A DNA stretch of 64,000 nucleotides from Streptococcus hyointestinalis (GCF_011039275.1 NZ_JAAKGB010000001.1:868001-932000); one strand, 5' to 3'. Positions 1 to 10,844 are shown, counted from the stretch's first letter. Numbers and translations: made by a program. Notes: generated by a model from the letters alone, not told the origin.

Positions 1-1
1 C

Positions 2-1006
2 GAGTCAGTTTCTGAATCAATCTCTGAGTCAGTCAGCGAATCAGTTTCTGAATCAGTCAGCGAGTCAGTCTCTGAATCAGTAAGTGAATCAATCAGCGAA
101 TCAGTTTCTGAATCAATCAGCGAATCAGTTTCTGAATCAATCAGTGAGTCAGTCTCTGAATCAGTTTCTGAATCAGTAAGTGAATCAATCAGCGAATCAG
201 TCTCTGAATCAGTCTCTGAATCAGTAAGTGAATCAATCAGCGAATCAGTTTCTGAATCAATCAGTGAGTCAGTCTCTGAATCAGTAAGTGAATCAATCAG
301 CGAATCAGTTTCTGAATCAATCAGTGAGTCAGTCAGCGAATCAGTTTCTGAATCAATCTCTGAGTCAATCTCTGAATCAGTCAGCGAGTCAGTTTCTGAA
401 TCAATCAGTGAGTCAGTCAGCGAATCAGTTTCTGAATCAGTCAGCGAATCAGTTTCTGAATCAGTAAGTGAATCAATCTCTGAATCAGTTTCTGAATCAG
501 TCTCTGAATCAGTCAGCGAATCAGTTTCTGAATCAATCAGTGAGTCAGTCAGCGAATCAGTTTCTGAATCAATCAGCGAATCAGTCTCTGAATCAGTAAG
601 TGAATCAATCTCTGAATCAATCTCTGAATCAGTAAGTGAATCAATCAGCGAATCAGTTTCTGAATCAATCAGTGAGTCAGTCAGCGAATCAGTTTCTGAA
701 TCAGTAAGTGAATCAATCTCTGAATCAGTTTCTGAATCAGTAAGTGAATCAATCTCTGAGTCAATCTCTGAATCAGTCAGCGAATCAGTTTCTGAATCAA
801 TCAGTGAGTCAGTCTCTGAATCAATCTCTGAATCAGTTTCTGAATCAATCAGTGAGTCAGTTTCTGAATCAATCTCTGAGTCAGTCAGCGAATCAGTCTC
901 TGAATCAATCTCTGAATCAGTCAGCGAGTCAGTTTCTGAATCAATCAGTGATCAGTTTCTGAATCAGTTTCTGAATCAATCAGCGAATCAGTCTCTGAAT
1001 CAGTAA
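2..1006 (+). pseudogene. Serine-rich repeat adhesin, upstream fragment of repeat region
   Basis: This reads as an uninterrupted Ser-Glu-Ser-Val/Ile-Ser repeat in frame 2 from the window edge to about 948, where a base is lost from a repeat unit (agtgagtcag becomes agtgatcag) and the frame runs to a TAA at 1004-1006. It is the same repeat as the long downstream frame, so it is almost certainly the same gene cut off by indels; the N-terminal signal and binding domains lie outside the window. Whether the break is real or an assembly fault cannot be told from sequence alone. Confidence 0.7.
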
Positions 1007-1464
1007 GTGAATCAATCTCTGAATCAATCTCTGAATCAGTAATGAATCATCTCTGAATCAGTAAGTGAATCAATCAGCGAATCAGTTTCTGAATCATAGG
1101 AATCAATCAGTGATCGTCAGTCTTCTGAATCAATCTCTGAATCAGTAAGTGAATCAATCAGCGAATCAGTCTCTGAATCAATCAGTAAGTCGAATCAATC
1201 AATCTCTGAATCAGTCAGCGAGTCAGTTTCTGAATCAATCTCTGAGTCAGTCAGCGAATCAGTTTCTGAATCATCAGGAGTCAGTCTCTGAATCAGTCAA
1301 TCAGTTGAATCAATCAGCGATCAGTCTCTGAATCAGTAATGAATCAATCAGCGAATCAGTTTCTGAATCAATCAGCGAATCAGTTCTGAATCAGTTTCTG
1401 AATCAATCAGTGAGTCAGTCAGCGATCAGTTCTGAATCAATCAGGATCAGTTCTGAATCAGTAA
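1007..1464 (+). other. Indel-scrambled segment of the adhesin repeat
   Basis: The repeat units continue here but lose single bases again and again, for example near 1041, 1053, 1097, 1113, 1273, 1340, 1385 and 1430. No frame stays in the Ser-Glu-Ser register for long. Repeat DNA on both sides is perfectly in register for kilobases, so the damage is confined to roughly 950-1525. That pattern looks like low-quality sequence joining two contigs inside a repeat. Confidence 0.75.
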
Positions 1465-4400
1465 GTGAATCAATCAGCGAATCAGTTTCTGAATCAATCA
1501 GCGAATCAGTTTCTGAATCAGTTTGAATCAATCTCTGAGTCAATCTCTGAATCAGTAAGTGAATCAATCTCTGAATCAGTCAGCGAATCAGTTTCTGAAT
1601 CAATCAGTGAGTCAGTCAGCGAATCAGTTTCTGAATCAGTAAGTGAATCAATCTCTGAATCAGTTTCTGAATCAGTAAGTGAATCAATCTCTGAGTCAAT
1701 CTCTGAATCAGTCAGCGAATCAGTTTCTGAATCAATCAGTGAGTCAGTTTCTGAATCAATCTCTGAGTCAATCAGCGAATCAGTCTCTGAATCAATCTCT
1801 GAATCAGTCAGCGAGTCAGTTTCTGAATCAATCAGTGAGTCAGTCAGCGAATCAGTTTCTGAATCAATCAGTGAGTCAGTCTCTGAATCAGTTTCTGAAT
1901 CAGTAAGTGAATCAATCAGCGAATCAGTCTCTGAATCAGTTTCTGAATCAATCAGTGAGTCAGTCTCTGAATCAGTTTCTGAATCAGTAAGTGAATCAAT
2001 CAGCGAATCAGTCTCTGAATCAGTTTCTGAATCAATCAGTGAGTCAGTCAGCGAATCAGTTTCTGAATCAGTCAGCGAATCAGTTTCTGAATCAGTAAGT
2101 GAATCAATCTCTGAATCAGTTTCTGAATCAGTCTCTGAATCAGTCAGCGAATCAGTTTCTGAATCAATCAGTGAGTCAGTCAGCGAATCAGTTTCTGAAT
2201 CAATCAGTGAGTCAGTCTCTGAATCAATCAGTGAGTCAGTCTCTGAATCAGTTTCTGAATCAGTAAGTGAATCAATCAGCGAATCAGTTTCTGAATCAAT
2301 CAGTGAGTCAGTCTCTGAATCAATCTCTGAATCAGTAAGTGAATCAATCAGCGAATCAGTCTCTGAATCAGTAAGTGAATCAATCTCTGAATCAGTCAGC
2401 GAGTCAGTTTCTGAATCAATCTCTGAGTCAGTCAGCGAATCAGTTTCTGAATCAGTCAGCGAGTCAGTCTCTGAATCAATCAGCGAGTCAGTTTCTGAAT
2501 CAATCAGTGAGTCAGTCAGCGAATCAGTTTCTGAATCAATCAGTGAGTCAGTCTCTGAATCAGTTTCTGAATCAGTAAGTGAATCAATCTCTGAATCAAT
2601 CAGTGAGTCAGTCTCTGAATCAGTTTCTGAATCAATCAGCGAATCAGTTTCTGAATCAATCAGTGAGTCAGTCAGCGAATCAGTTTCTGAATCAATCTCT
2701 GAATCAGTAAGTGAATCAATCAGCGAATCAGTTTCTGAATCAATCAGTGAGTCAGTCTCTGAATCAATCTCTGAATCAGTAAGTGAATCAATCAGCGAAT
2801 CAGTCTCTGAATCAGTAAGTGAATCAATCTCTGAATCAGTCAGCGAGTCAGTTTCTGAATCAATCTCTGAGTCAGTCAGCGAATCAGTTTCTGAATCAGT
2901 CAGCGAGTCAGTCTCTGAATCAATCAGCGAGTCAGTCTCTGAATCAGTAAGTGAATCAATCAGCGAATCAGTTTCTGAATCAATCAGCGAATCAGTTTCT
3001 GAATCAGTTTCTGAATCAATCAGTGAGTCAGTCTCTGAATCAATCAGCGAGTCAGTCTCTGAATCAGTTTCTGAATCAGTAAGTGAATCAATCAGCGAAT
3101 CAGTCTCTGAATCAGTTTCTGAATCAATCAGTGAGTCAGTCAGCGAATCAGTTTCTGAATCAGTCAGCGAATCAGTTTCTGAATCAGTAAGTGAATCAAT
3201 CTCTGAATCAGTCAGCGAATCAGTTTCTGAATCAATCAGCGAATCAGTCTCTGAATCAGTAAGTGAATCAATCTCTGAATCAATCTCTGAATCAGTAAGT
3301 GAATCAATCTCTGAATCAGTAAGTGAATCAATCAGCGAATCAGTTTCTGAATCAATCAGTGAGTCAGTCAGCGAATCAGTTTCTGAATCAGTAAGTGAAT
3401 CAATCTCTGAATCAGTTTCTGAATCAGTAAGTGAATCAATCTCTGAGTCAATCTCTGAATCAGTCAGCGAATCAGTTTCTGAATCAATCAGTGAGTCAGT
3501 CTCTGAATCAATCTCTGAATCAGTTTCTGAATCAATCAGTGAGTCAGTTTCTGAATCAATCTCTGAGTCAATCAGCGAATCAGTCTCTGAATCAATCTCT
3601 GAATCAGTCAGCGAGTCAGTTTCTGAATCAATCAGTGAGTCAGTCAGCGAATCAGTTTCTGAATCAATCAGTGAGTCAGTCTCTGAATCAGTTTCTGAAT
3701 CAGTAAGTGAATCAATCAGCGAATCAGTCTCTGAATCAGTTTCTGAATCAATCAGTGAGTCAGTCTCTGAATCAGTTTCTGAATCAGTAAGTGAATCAAT
3801 CAGCGAATCAGTCTCTGAATCAGTTTCTGAATCAATCAGTGAGTCAGTCAGCGAATCAGTTTCTGAATCAGTCAGCGAATCAGTTTCTGAATCAGTCAGC
3901 GAATCAGTTTCTGAATCAGTAAGTGAATCAATCTCTGAATCAGTTTCTGAATCAGTCTCTGAATCAGTCAGCGAATCAGTTTCTGAATCAATCAGTGAGT
4001 CAGTCAGCGAATCAGTTTCTGAATCAATCAGTGAGTCAGTCTCTGAATCAATCTCTGAATCAGTAAGTGAATCAATCAGCGAATCAGTCTCTGAATCAGT
4101 AAGTGAATCAATCTCTGAATCAGTCAGCGAGTCAGTTTCTGAATCAATCTCTGAGTCAGTCAGCGAATCAGTTTCTGAATCAGTCAGCGAGTCAGTCTCT
4201 GAATCAATCAGCGAGTCAGTTTCTGAATCAATCAGTGAGTCAGTCTCTGAATCAGTTTCTGAATCAGTAAGTGAATCAATCTCTGAATCAATCAGTGAGT
4301 CAGTCTCTGAATCAGTTTCTGAATCAATCAGCGAATCAGTTTCTGAATCAATCAGTGAGTCAGTCAGCGAATCAGTTTCTGAATCAATCTCTGAATCAGT

Positions 4401-7400
4401 AAGTGAATCAATCAGCGAATCAGTTTCTGAATCAATCAGTGAGTCAGTCTCTGAATCAATCTCTGAATCAGTAAGTGAATCAATCAGCGAATCAGTCTCT
4501 GAATCAGTAAGTGAATCAATCTCTGAATCAGTCAGCGAGTCAGTTTCTGAATCAATCTCTGAGTCAGTCAGCGAATCAGTTTCTGAATCAGTCAGCGAGT
4601 CAGTCTCTGAATCAATCAGCGAGTCAGTCTCTGAATCAATCAGTGAGTCAGTCTCTGAATCAGTAAGTGAATCAATCAGCGAATCAGTTTCTGAATCAAT
4701 CAGCGAATCAGTTTCTGAATCAGTTTCTGAATCAATCAGTGAGTCAGTCTCTGAATCAATCAGCGAGTCAGTCTCTGAATCAATCAGTGAGTCAGTCTCT
4801 GAATCAGTAAGTGAATCAATCAGCGAATCAGTTTCTGAATCAATCAGCGAATCAGTTTCTGAATCAGTTTCTGAATCAATCTCTGAGTCAATCTCTGAAT
4901 CAGTAAGTGAATCAATCTCTGAATCAGTCAGCGAATCAGTTTCTGAATCAATCAGTGAGTCAGTCAGCGAATCAGTTTCTGAATCAATCAGTGAGTCAGT
5001 CTCTGAATCAATCAGTGAGTCAGTCTCTGAATCAGTTTCTGAATCAGTAAGTGAATCAATCAGCGAATCAGTCTCTGAATCAGTAAGTGAATCAATCAGC
5101 GAATCAGTTTCTGAATCAATCAGTGAGTCAGTCAGCGAATCAGTTTCTGAATCAATCTCTGAGTCAATCTCTGAATCAGTCAGCGAGTCAGTCTCTGAAT
5201 CAGTAAGTGAATCAATCAGCGAATCAGTCAGCGAGTCAGTTTCTGAATCAGTCAGCGAATCAGTTTCTGAATCAGTTTCTGAATCAATCAGCGAATCAGT
5301 CTCTGAATCAATCAGTGAGTCAGTTTCTGAATCAATCTCTGAATCAGTCAGCGAGTCAATCTCTGAATCAGTAAGTGAATCAATCAGCGAATCAGTTTCT
5401 GAATCAATCAGTGAGTCAGTCTCTGAATCAGTTTCTGAATCAGTAAGTGAATCAATCAGCGAATCAGTCTCTGAATCAGTAAGTGAATCAATCAGCGAAT
5501 CAGTTTCTGAATCAATCTCTGAGTCAGTCAGCGAATCAGTTTCTGAATCAATCTCTGAGTCAATCTCTGAATCAGTCAGCGAGTCAGTTTCTGAATCAAT
5601 CAGTGAGTCAGTCTCTGAATCAGTTTCTGAATCAATCAGCGAATCAGTCTCTGAATCAATCAGTGAGTCAGTTTCTGAATCAATCTCTGAATCAGTCAGC
5701 GAGTCAATCTCTGAATCAGTAAGTGAATCAATCAGCGAATCAGTTTCTGAATCAATCAGTGAGTCAGTCTCTGAATCAGTAAGTGAATCAATCAGCGAAT
5801 CAGTCTCTGAATCAGTAAGTGAATCAATCAGCGAATCAGTTTCTGAATCAATCTCTGAGTCAGTCAGCGAATCAGTTTCTGAATCAATCTCTGAGTCAAT
5901 CTCTGAATCAGTCAGCGAGTCAGTTTCTGAATCAATCAGTGAGTCAGTCTCTGAATCAGTTTCTGAATCAATCAGCGAATCAGTCTCTGAATCAATCAGT
6001 GAGTCAGTTTCTGAATCAATCTCTGAATCAGTCAGCGAGTCAATCTCTGAATCAGTAAGTGAATCAATCAGCGAATCAGTTTCTGAATCAATCAGTGAGT
6101 CAGTCTCTGAATCAGTAAGTGAATCAGTCAGCGAATCAGTTTCTGAATCAATCAGTGAGTCAGTCTCTGAATCAGTTTCTGAATCAGTTTCTGAATCAAT
6201 CTCTGAATCAGTTTCTGAATCAATCAGCGAATCAGTCTCTGAATCAGTAAGTGAATCAATCTCTGAATCAGTTTCTGAATCAATCTCTGAGTCAGTCAGC
6301 GAATCAGTCTCTGAATCAGTAAGTGAATCAATCAGCGAATCAGTTTCTGAATCAATCAGTGAGTCAGTCAGCGAATCAGTTTCTGAATCAATCTCTGAGT
6401 CAATCTCTGAATCAGTAAGTGAATCAATCAGCGAATCAGTTTCTGAATCAATCAGTGAGTCAGTCTCTGAATCAATCTCTGAATCAGTAAGTGAATCAAT
6501 CAGCGAATCAGTCTCTGAATCAGTAAGTGAATCAATCTCTGAATCAGTCAGCGAGTCAGTTTCTGAATCAATCAGTGAGTCAGTCTCTGAATCAGTAAGT
6601 GAATCAATCAGCGAATCAGTTTCTGAATCAATCAGTGAGTCAGTTTCTGAATCAGTCAGCGAATCAGTTTCTGAATCAATCTCTGAATCAGTTTCTGAAT
6701 CAATCAGTGAGTCAGTCAGCGAATCAGTTTCTGAATCAGTTTCTGAATCAATCAGTGAGTCAGTTTCTGAATCAGTTTCTGAATCAATCAGCGAATCAGT
6801 CTCTGAATCAGTAAGTGAATCAATCTCTGAGTCAGTCAGCGAGTCAGTCTCTGAATCAGTAAGTGAATCAATCTCTGAATCAGTAAGTGAATCAATCAGC
6901 GAATCAGTTTCTGAATCAATCTCTGAGTCAGTCAGCGAGTCAATCTCTGAATCAGTAAGTGAATCAATCAGCGAATCAGTTTCTGAATCAATCTCTGAAT
7001 CAGTTTCTGAATCAATCAGTGAGTCAGTCTCTGAATCAGTTTCTGAATCAGTTTCTGAATCAATCTCTGAATCAGTTTCTGAATCAGTTTCTGAATCAGT
7101 TTCTGAATCAATCTCTGAGTCAGTCTCTGAATCAGTTTCTGAATCAGTAAGTGAATCAATCTCTGAGTCAGTCAGCGAGTCAGTCTCTGAATCAATCTCT
7201 GAGTCAGTTTCTGAATCAATCAGTGAGTCAGTCAGCGAATCAGTTTCTGAATCAATCTCTGAGTCAATCTCTGAATCAGTAAGTGAATCAATCTCTGAAT
7301 CTCTTTCACAGACAGAATCAACATCTACATCTGAATCTGAGTCTACGACCGATTCAACCAGTGAGTCAGTCTCTGAATCAGTTTCTGAATCAGTAAGCCA

Positions 7401-7593
7401 ATCTTCTTCTGACAGTTACAGTATAAGTGAGGCACCACTCCAAATGCCAGTCAAGCTTGCTAAAACGCAAAACGTTAAATTACCAGATACAGGTGATACC
7501 TCACAAAGTGCAACATTACTAGGTAGCATCGCCTTGTCCGGAGCCTTTCTAGTTGGTAAAAAGAAGAAAAAAACAGACGATGAAACAAAGTAG
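1465..7593 (+). CDS. Serine-rich repeat (Fap1/SRRP-like) LPxTG-anchored adhesin, C-terminal part
   Basis: The ORF gives 2042 residues. The first 20 or so (Asn-Gln-Ser type) are out of register; the true Ser-Glu-Ser-Val/Ile-Ser frame begins near 1523. About 1920 residues of almost pure SES(V/I) dipeptide repeat follow, then a degenerate Ser/Thr/Glu tail from about 7297, a short linker, an LPDTG sortase motif near 7480-7494, a hydrophobic stretch and a Lys-rich end (KKKKK). This is the layout of streptococcal serine-rich repeat fimbrial adhesins, normally glycosylated and exported by a SecA2/SecY2 system. No glycosyltransferase or accessory Sec genes follow it here. The listed start is only where the frame opens; the gene really begins upstream of the window. 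Confidence 0.8.
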   Translation: MNQSANQFLNQSANQFLNQFESISESISESVSESISESVSESVSESISESVSESVSESVSESISESVSESVSESISESISESVSESVSESISESVSESISESISESVSESISESVSESVSESISESVSESVSESISESVSESVSESVSESISESVSESVSESISESVSESVSESVSESISESVSESVSESISESVSESVSESVSESVSESVSESISESVSESVSESVSESVSESISESVSESVSESISESVSESISESVSESVSESVSESISESVSESISESVSESISESVSESISESVSESVSESISESVSESVSESISESVSESVSESVSESVSESISESVSESISESVSESVSESISESVSESVSESVSESISESISESVSESVSESISESVSESISESVSESVSESISESVSESISESVSESISESVSESISESVSESISESVSESVSESISESVSESVSESISESVSESVSESVSESVSESISESVSESVSESISESVSESISESVSESVSESISESVSESISESVSESVSESVSESISESVSESVSESISESVSESVSESVSESVSESVSESISESVSESVSESISESVSESVSESISESISESVSESISESVSESISESVSESISESVSESVSESVSESISESVSESVSESISESISESVSESVSESISESVSESISESVSESISESVSESISESISESVSESISESVSESVSESISESVSESVSESISESVSESVSESVSESISESVSESVSESISESVSESVSESVSESISESVSESVSESISESVSESVSESVSESVSESVSESVSESVSESISESVSESVSESVSESVSESISESVSESVSESISESVSESISESVSESISESVSESVSESISESVSESVSESISESVSESVSESVSESVSESISESVSESISESVSESVSESVSESISESISESVSESVSESISESVSESISESVSESVSESISESVSESISESVSESISESVSESISESVSESISESVSESVSESISESVSESVSESISESVSESVSESVSESVSESISESVSESISESVSESVSESISESVSESISESVSESVSESISESVSESISESVSESISESVSESVSESISESVSESISESVSESVSESISESISESVSESISESVSESVSESISESVSESVSESISESVSESISESVSESVSESVSESISESVSESVSESISESVSESISESVSESVSESISESISESVSESVSESVSESISESVSESVSESVSESVSESVSESISESVSESISESVSESISESVSESISESVSESISESVSESISESVSESVSESVSESISESVSESVSESISESVSESISESVSESVSESISESISESVSESVSESISESVSESVSESISESVSESISESVSESISESVSESISESVSESISESVSESISESVSESVSESISESVSESVSESISESVSESISESVSESVSESISESISESVSESVSESISESVSESVSESISESVSESISESVSESISESVSESISESVSESISESVSESISESVSESVSESVSESVSESISESVSESVSESVSESISESVSESISESVSESVSESISESVSESISESVSESVSESVSESISESVSESISESVSESVSESISESISESVSESISESVSESISESVSESISESVSESISESVSESVSESISESVSESVSESISESVSESVSESISESVSESISESVSESVSESVSESISESVSESISESVSESVSESVSESISESVSESVSESISESVSESVSESISESVSESVSESVSESISESVSESISESVSESISESVSESISESVSESISESVSESISESVSESISESVSESVSESVSESISESVSESVSESVSESISESVSESVSESVSESISESVSESVSESISESVSESISESVSESVSESISESISESVSESISESLSQTESTSTSESESTTDSTSESVSESVSESVSQSSSDSYSISEAPLQMPVKLAKTQNVKLPDTGDTSQSATLLGSIALSGAFLVGKKKKKTDDETK

Positions 7594-7646
7594 TTGATTA
7601 CTAGTAGTAGGTACTAAATATCTCTATGTTTGGGATTTTCAATTGA

Positions 7647-7683
7647 AAAAACGCCCTTAGAATTATTATTCTAGGGGCGTTTT
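7647..7683 (+). terminator. Rho-independent terminator of the adhesin gene
   Basis: The arms AAAACGCCC and GGGGCGTTTT, extended by AGAAT/ATTCT, form a strong stem, and the end is T-rich. It lies about 55 nt after the adhesin stop. Confidence 0.85.
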
Positions 7684-7758
7684 AGTGTCTAAACTGCAGC
7701 TCATGCGTTTGCTAGAGATAGGTTACTCTAACCTTTTGAAATTTTTTTCAAAAAGTTG

Positions 7759-7787
7759 TTGACAGGTTTCTCATTTTCCTGTAAAAT
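7759..7787 (+). promoter_or_regulatory. Promoter of the tRNA pair
   Basis: TTGACA and TAAAAT are separated by 17 nt and end 13 nt before tRNA-Gln. This is a near-consensus sigma-A promoter in the right place for the tRNA-Gln/tRNA-Glu transcript, possibly reading on into rimM-trmD. Confidence 0.75.
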
Positions 7788-7800
7788 AATATTTGTTCTT

Positions 7801-7872
7801 TGGGGTATAGCCAAGCGGTAAGGCAAGGGACTTTGCCTCCCTCATGCGTTGGTTCGAATCCAGCTACCCCAG
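7801..7872 (+). tRNA. tRNA-Gln (anticodon UUG)
   Basis: A 72-nt cloverleaf: acceptor TGGGGTA/TACCCCA with G73, anticodon stem GGGA/TCCC, loop CTTTGCC and T-loop GTTCGAATC. The TTG anticodon gives Gln. Firmicute tRNA-Gln normally has the loop CTTTGAC, so base 37, 3' of the anticodon, is C here where a purine is expected. This is one of several suspicious single-base changes in the window. No CCA is encoded. Confidence 0.9.
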
Positions 7873-7884
7873 TTTAGTTGATAT

Positions 7885-7956
7885 GGTCCGTTGGTCAAGG
7901 GGTTAATACACCGCCTTTTCACGGCGGTAACACGGGTTCGAATCCCGTACGGACTA
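7885..7956 (+). tRNA. tRNA-Glu (anticodon UUC)
   Basis: A 72-nt cloverleaf with anticodon stem CCGCC/GGCGG, loop TTTTCAC (anticodon TTC) and T arm ACGGG-TTCGAAT-CCCGT. The D arm reads GGTTAATACACC where related tRNA-Glu genes have GGTTAAGACACC. The apparent G to T change breaks a D-stem pair (GTC with GAC becomes GTC with TAC). It follows tRNA-Gln by 12 nt and shares its promoter. Confidence 0.9.
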
Positions 7957-8013
7957 TCGCGACCAGGTGCTTTTGCAGCTGGTCTTTCCTTATTTAGCGT
8001 AAATGGAGAAAAT

Positions 8014-8532
8014 ATGGATTATTTTAACGTTGGAAAAATTGTCAATACTCAAGGCTTGCAAGGCGAGCTGCGTGTCTTGAGTGTGACAGGCTTTGCTGAG
8101 GATCGCTTTAAGAAGGGAAAGACCCTAGCTTTATTTGCTCCCAAAGACAACTTCGTGATGGATGTGGTCATTGCAGGACACCGCAAGCATAAAAACTTTG
8201 ATATTATCAAGTTTAAGGATATGTATCACATCAATCTTATCGAAAAATATAAAGGTTATATCCTAAAAATCTCTGAGGACAATTTAACAGAGCTTGAGGA
8301 TGGCGAGTTTTACTACCATGACATCATCGGGCTTGAGGTTTATGAGGGGGAGACCTTTATTGGTGTTATCAAGGAGCTTTTGCAGCCAGGTGCCAATGAC
8401 GTCTGGGTTGTAAAGCGTAAAGGAAAATCGGACTTGCTTCTACCTTACCTCCCACCAGTGGTTCTTGATGTGGATCTTGCAAGAGGACGAGTGGAAGTGG
8501 AGCTGATGGAAGGGTTAGACTATGAAGATTGA
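8014..8532 (+). CDS. rimM: Ribosome maturation factor RimM
   Basis: A 172-residue 16S rRNA processing protein that helps assemble the 30S head by binding S19. The N-terminal RimM beta-barrel ([18 protein letters not shown], then [10 protein letters not shown]) is followed by a PRC-barrel domain with [15 protein letters not shown] and [21 protein letters not shown]. An upstream in-frame start would lie inside the tRNA; ATG at 8014 has GGAGAAA just before it. The 3' end overlaps trmD by 11 nt, the usual rimM-trmD coupling. Confidence 0.93.
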   Translation: MDYFNVGKIVNTQGLQGELRVLSVTGFAEDRFKKGKTLALFAPKDNFVMDVVIAGHRKHKNFDIIKFKDMYHINLIEKYKGYILKISEDNLTELEDGEFYYHDIIGLEVYEGETFIGVIKELLQPGANDVWVVKRKGKSDLLLPYLPPVVLDVDLARGRVEVELMEGLDYED

Positions 8533-9256
8533 TATTCTCACCCTCTTTCCAGAGATGTTTGCTCCGCTTGAGCACTCTATCGTTGGAAAAGCGCGGGAAA
8601 AAGGGCTGATAGACATTACCTACCACAACTTTAGAGAAAACGCTGAAAAAGCTCGTCATGTCGATGATGAGCCTTACGGTGGCGGTCAGGGTATGCTTAT
8701 TAGGGTACATCCTATTTTTGATACCATGGATAAGATTGCTGCCCAAAAGCCACGTGTTCTTCTCTTAGACCCAGCTGGGCGCGCTTTTGATCAAAGCTAC
8801 GCTGAGGAGCTAGCGCAAGAAGAGGAGCTTATCTTTATCTGTGGGCACTATGAAGGCTATGATGAGCGGATAAAAACGCTTGTGACCGATGAGGTGTCGC
8901 TTGGGGACTTTGTCCTTACAGGTGGTGAGTTAGCTGCCCTGACCATTGTAGACGCTACGGTTCGCTTGATACCAGACGTTATTGGCAAGGAAGCTAGTCA
9001 CAAGGACTACTCTTTTTCGTCTGGTCTGCTTGAGTATCCGCAGTATACGAGACCCTACGATTATCGTGGGCTGACAGTTCCAGATGTGCTGATGAGTGGT
9101 CATCATGAAAATATCCGCAAGTGGCGCTTGGAACAGAGCTTGCGCAAGACCTATCTTAGACGTCCTGACTTGTTGGAAAATTACACTTTTTCTGATGAGG
9201 AAAGGAGCATTTTTCAAAAGCTTTTACCAGAGCGGGAAATGCTAGAGGATAAGTAG
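8522..9256 (+). CDS. trmD: tRNA (guanine37-N1)-methyltransferase TrmD
   Basis: A 244-residue SPOUT methyltransferase that methylates G37 of tRNAs reading CNN codons, preventing +1 frameshifts. The N terminus [38 protein letters not shown] and [12 protein letters not shown] (the AdoMet-binding knot), plus the C-terminal [12 protein letters not shown], are all intact and the length is normal. Two positions look altered: [11 protein letters not shown] where a second Asp (ASHxDDSFSSG) is usual, GAC to TAC, and RVHPIFD where Gln often precedes Pro. Translationally coupled to rimM. Confidence 0.95.
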   Translation: MKIDILTLFPEMFAPLEHSIVGKAREKGLIDITYHNFRENAEKARHVDDEPYGGGQGMLIRVHPIFDTMDKIAAQKPRVLLLDPAGRAFDQSYAEELAQEEELIFICGHYEGYDERIKTLVTDEVSLGDFVLTGGELAALTIVDATVRLIPDVIGKEASHKDYSFSSGLLEYPQYTRPYDYRGLTVPDVLMSGHHENIRKWRLEQSLRKTYLRRPDLLENYTFSDEERSIFQKLLPEREMLEDK

Positions 9257-9291
9257 AGCTGTCATTTATACTTAGGAAAGAAGGAGATAGC

Positions 9292-9797
9292 CTGCGGACA
9301 AAGGATATAGTTGTTCTCCCTTATCAGAAAGAGTGGAAGGAAGCTTTTCAAGCGATTGCAAGGGAGGTGCAGGAGGCGTTGGGTGAGCTTGCACTTAGCC
9401 TTGAGCATGTCGGCAGCACATCAGTAGAGGGCTAGCAGCAAAGCCAATTATTGATATTGATGTTGTTATTGTACGTGAAAGCTTTTCGCAGGTTAAGAAG
9501 ATCTTAGCTACCATTGTCTATAGCCACGAGGGCAATCTAGGGATTGAAGACAGAGAAGCCTTTAGCTATTCTGGTAAAGACCATCTGCGCACACACCATC
9601 TCTATGTCTGTCCAAGCGATTCAAAAGAATTGAAGCGACACCGTGCTTTTCGCGATTACCTAAAACAACATCCTGAGCAAGCCTCAGCTTATGGTGCTCT
9701 CAAGTTAAAGGCAGCGCGGCTATTTCCAAATGATATCGACCGTTATATGGAGTATAAGTCCTCCATCATCGCAGAAATGTATAAGGAGTTAGGTGAA
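9292..9797 (+). pseudogene. GrpB-family (nucleotidyltransferase-like) protein, frameshifted
   Basis: A UPF0157/GrpB protein of about 168 residues; function unsettled. Visible motifs are [22 protein letters not shown], then PIIDIDVV and HHLYVC...[11 protein letters not shown]. Three lesions: the expected ATG is CTG at 9292, correctly spaced after AAGGAGATAG; one base is missing near 9433 (GGC-TAGCAGCAAAG should encode G-L-A-A-K), creating a frameshift and TAG; and the stop seems lost, GAA at 9795-9797 where TAA directly before the next ATG would be expected. As written, the 3' part reads in frame into the downstream flavoprotein. Confidence 0.72.
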
Positions 9798-10802
9798 ATG
9801 TCAGAAAAGAATGCAGTATGTGATATTACGATTGTCGGTGGTGGTCCAGTCGGGCTCTTTGCCGCTTTTTACGCTGGTTTACGTGGGATGTCTGTTAAAA
9901 TTATCGAGAGCCTCTCAGAGCTTGGTGGACAGCCTACTGTCCTCTATCCTGAAAAGTTGATTTACGATATTCCAGCCTTTCCAGCTATTCCAGCTGGCGA
10001 GTTGGTTGAGCGCTTGGTTGAACAGGTGGAGCGCTTTGAGGATCGTGTCACCATCTGTCTGAAAGAAGAAGTGCTTGGCTTTGAAAAAACGGGTGAGCAC
10101 TTTACGATTGAGACGTCAAAGGGTGAGCACCTGTCAAAATCCATCATCATCGCCTGCGGAAATGGCGCTTTTGCTCCACGTACGCTAGGGCTTGAGGGTG
10201 AAGAAAACTACGCTGATAATAACCTCTTTTACAATGTTCATAAATTGGACCAGGTTGCTGGTAAAGACGTTGTCATTTGCGGTGGTTGTGATTCTGCTGT
10301 AGACTGGGCAAATCCCCTAGAGCCTATCGTCAAATCCGTGACACTGGTGCACCGCCGTGACGCCTTTCGTGCGCATGAGCACAGCGTGGAGCTTCTAAAA
10401 CCATCCAAGGTCAATGTGCTTACACCTTATATTCCGCTTGAGTTAAAAGGAGACTGAGAGTTCGCTAAAAGCCTTCTCATCCAAAAGGTGAAATCTGATG
10501 AGACGATTGAACTACCGCTTGATGCTCTCATTGTTAGTTTTGGCTTTTCCACTTCCAATAAAAATCTCAAAAATTGGAATATCGACTACAAACGCTCTAG
10601 CCTTCTAGTCAATTCACTTCTTGAGACTAGCCAAGCAGGTGTCTATGCTATTTGTGATGCGGCTGAGTATGATGGCAAACGTGCCTTGATTGCGACAGGA
10701 TTTGGTGAAGCGCCACTTGCTGTCAACCAAGCCATCAAGTACATCTACCCAGAGCGAGATAGCCTTGCTGTTCACTCGACATCACTTGTCAAAGAGGATT
10801 AA
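9798..10802 (+). pseudogene. Ferredoxin/flavodoxin--NADP+ reductase (TrxB-like), nonsense-interrupted
   Basis: A 334-codon FAD/NADPH oxidoreductase of the low-GC thioredoxin-reductase-like FNR type, lacking the TrxB CxxC. The FAD site is [21 protein letters not shown], followed by [27 protein letters not shown] and [22 protein letters not shown] at 10455-10457 (after ELKGD) splits the frame. Two glycines are now cysteine by GGT to TGT: the NADPH-site [12 protein letters not shown] (normally GGGDSA) and the FAD-site [11 protein letters not shown] (normally GDAAE). The identity is secure from both halves. The IS element sits just past the stop, between the gene and its terminator. Confidence 0.88.
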
Positions 10803-10810
10803 AAATAAAA
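10803..10810. repeat. Left 8-bp target-site duplication of the IS
   Basis: AAATAAAA directly abuts the left end GGCTCT and matches the 8 bp next to the right end. Eight bp is the usual duplication for ISL3-family transposition. Confidence 0.85.
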
Positions 10811-10837
10811 GGCTCTTTGTCAACTGTAGTGGGTTGA
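10811..10837 (+). repeat. Left inverted repeat of the IS
   Basis: Pairs imperfectly with 12061-12087; identical blocks are GGCTCT at the tip and CTGTAGTGGGT inside. Confidence 0.85.
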
Positions 10838-10844
10838 TGAAAAG

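Larger units (their letters stand above)
2..7296 (+). repeat. Serine-rich coding repeat array with higher-order duplications
   Basis: The array is built from 18-36 nt variants of a unit coding SESVSESIS, with Ser alternating between TCA, TCT, AGC and AGT and Val/Ile between GTC/GTT/GTA and ATC. Above the unit there are longer copies: the 240 nt at 5483 recur identically at 5819 (336-nt spacing), and the pattern at 1679 recurs near 3431 with a 48-nt insertion that is also seen at 744. This points to recent unequal exchange or slippage. Confidence 0.85.

Noticed and set aside
744..7150. Secondary ORFs reading Asn-Gln-Ser repeats in another frame of the adhesin
   Set aside because: They arise automatically from the repeat codons lacking stops in that frame. 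They have no RBS and no start context.
2..7296. Regular short repeats as a CRISPR array
   Set aside because: There are no unique spacers and no cas genes, and the repeat is coding and in frame for kilobases.
7801..7956. tRNA pair as an integration site for a mobile island
   Set aside because: No integrase, no duplicated tRNA 3' end, and the neighbours rimM-trmD are ordinary core genes.
8369..8746. Minus-strand ORF across the rimM-trmD overlap
   Set aside because: It is a shadow of two strongly conserved plus-strand genes, with no RBS.
9630..10457. A genuine GrpB-flavoprotein fusion enzyme
   Set aside because: The join has no linker, the flavoprotein keeps a normal start, and one base change of a stop explains it.
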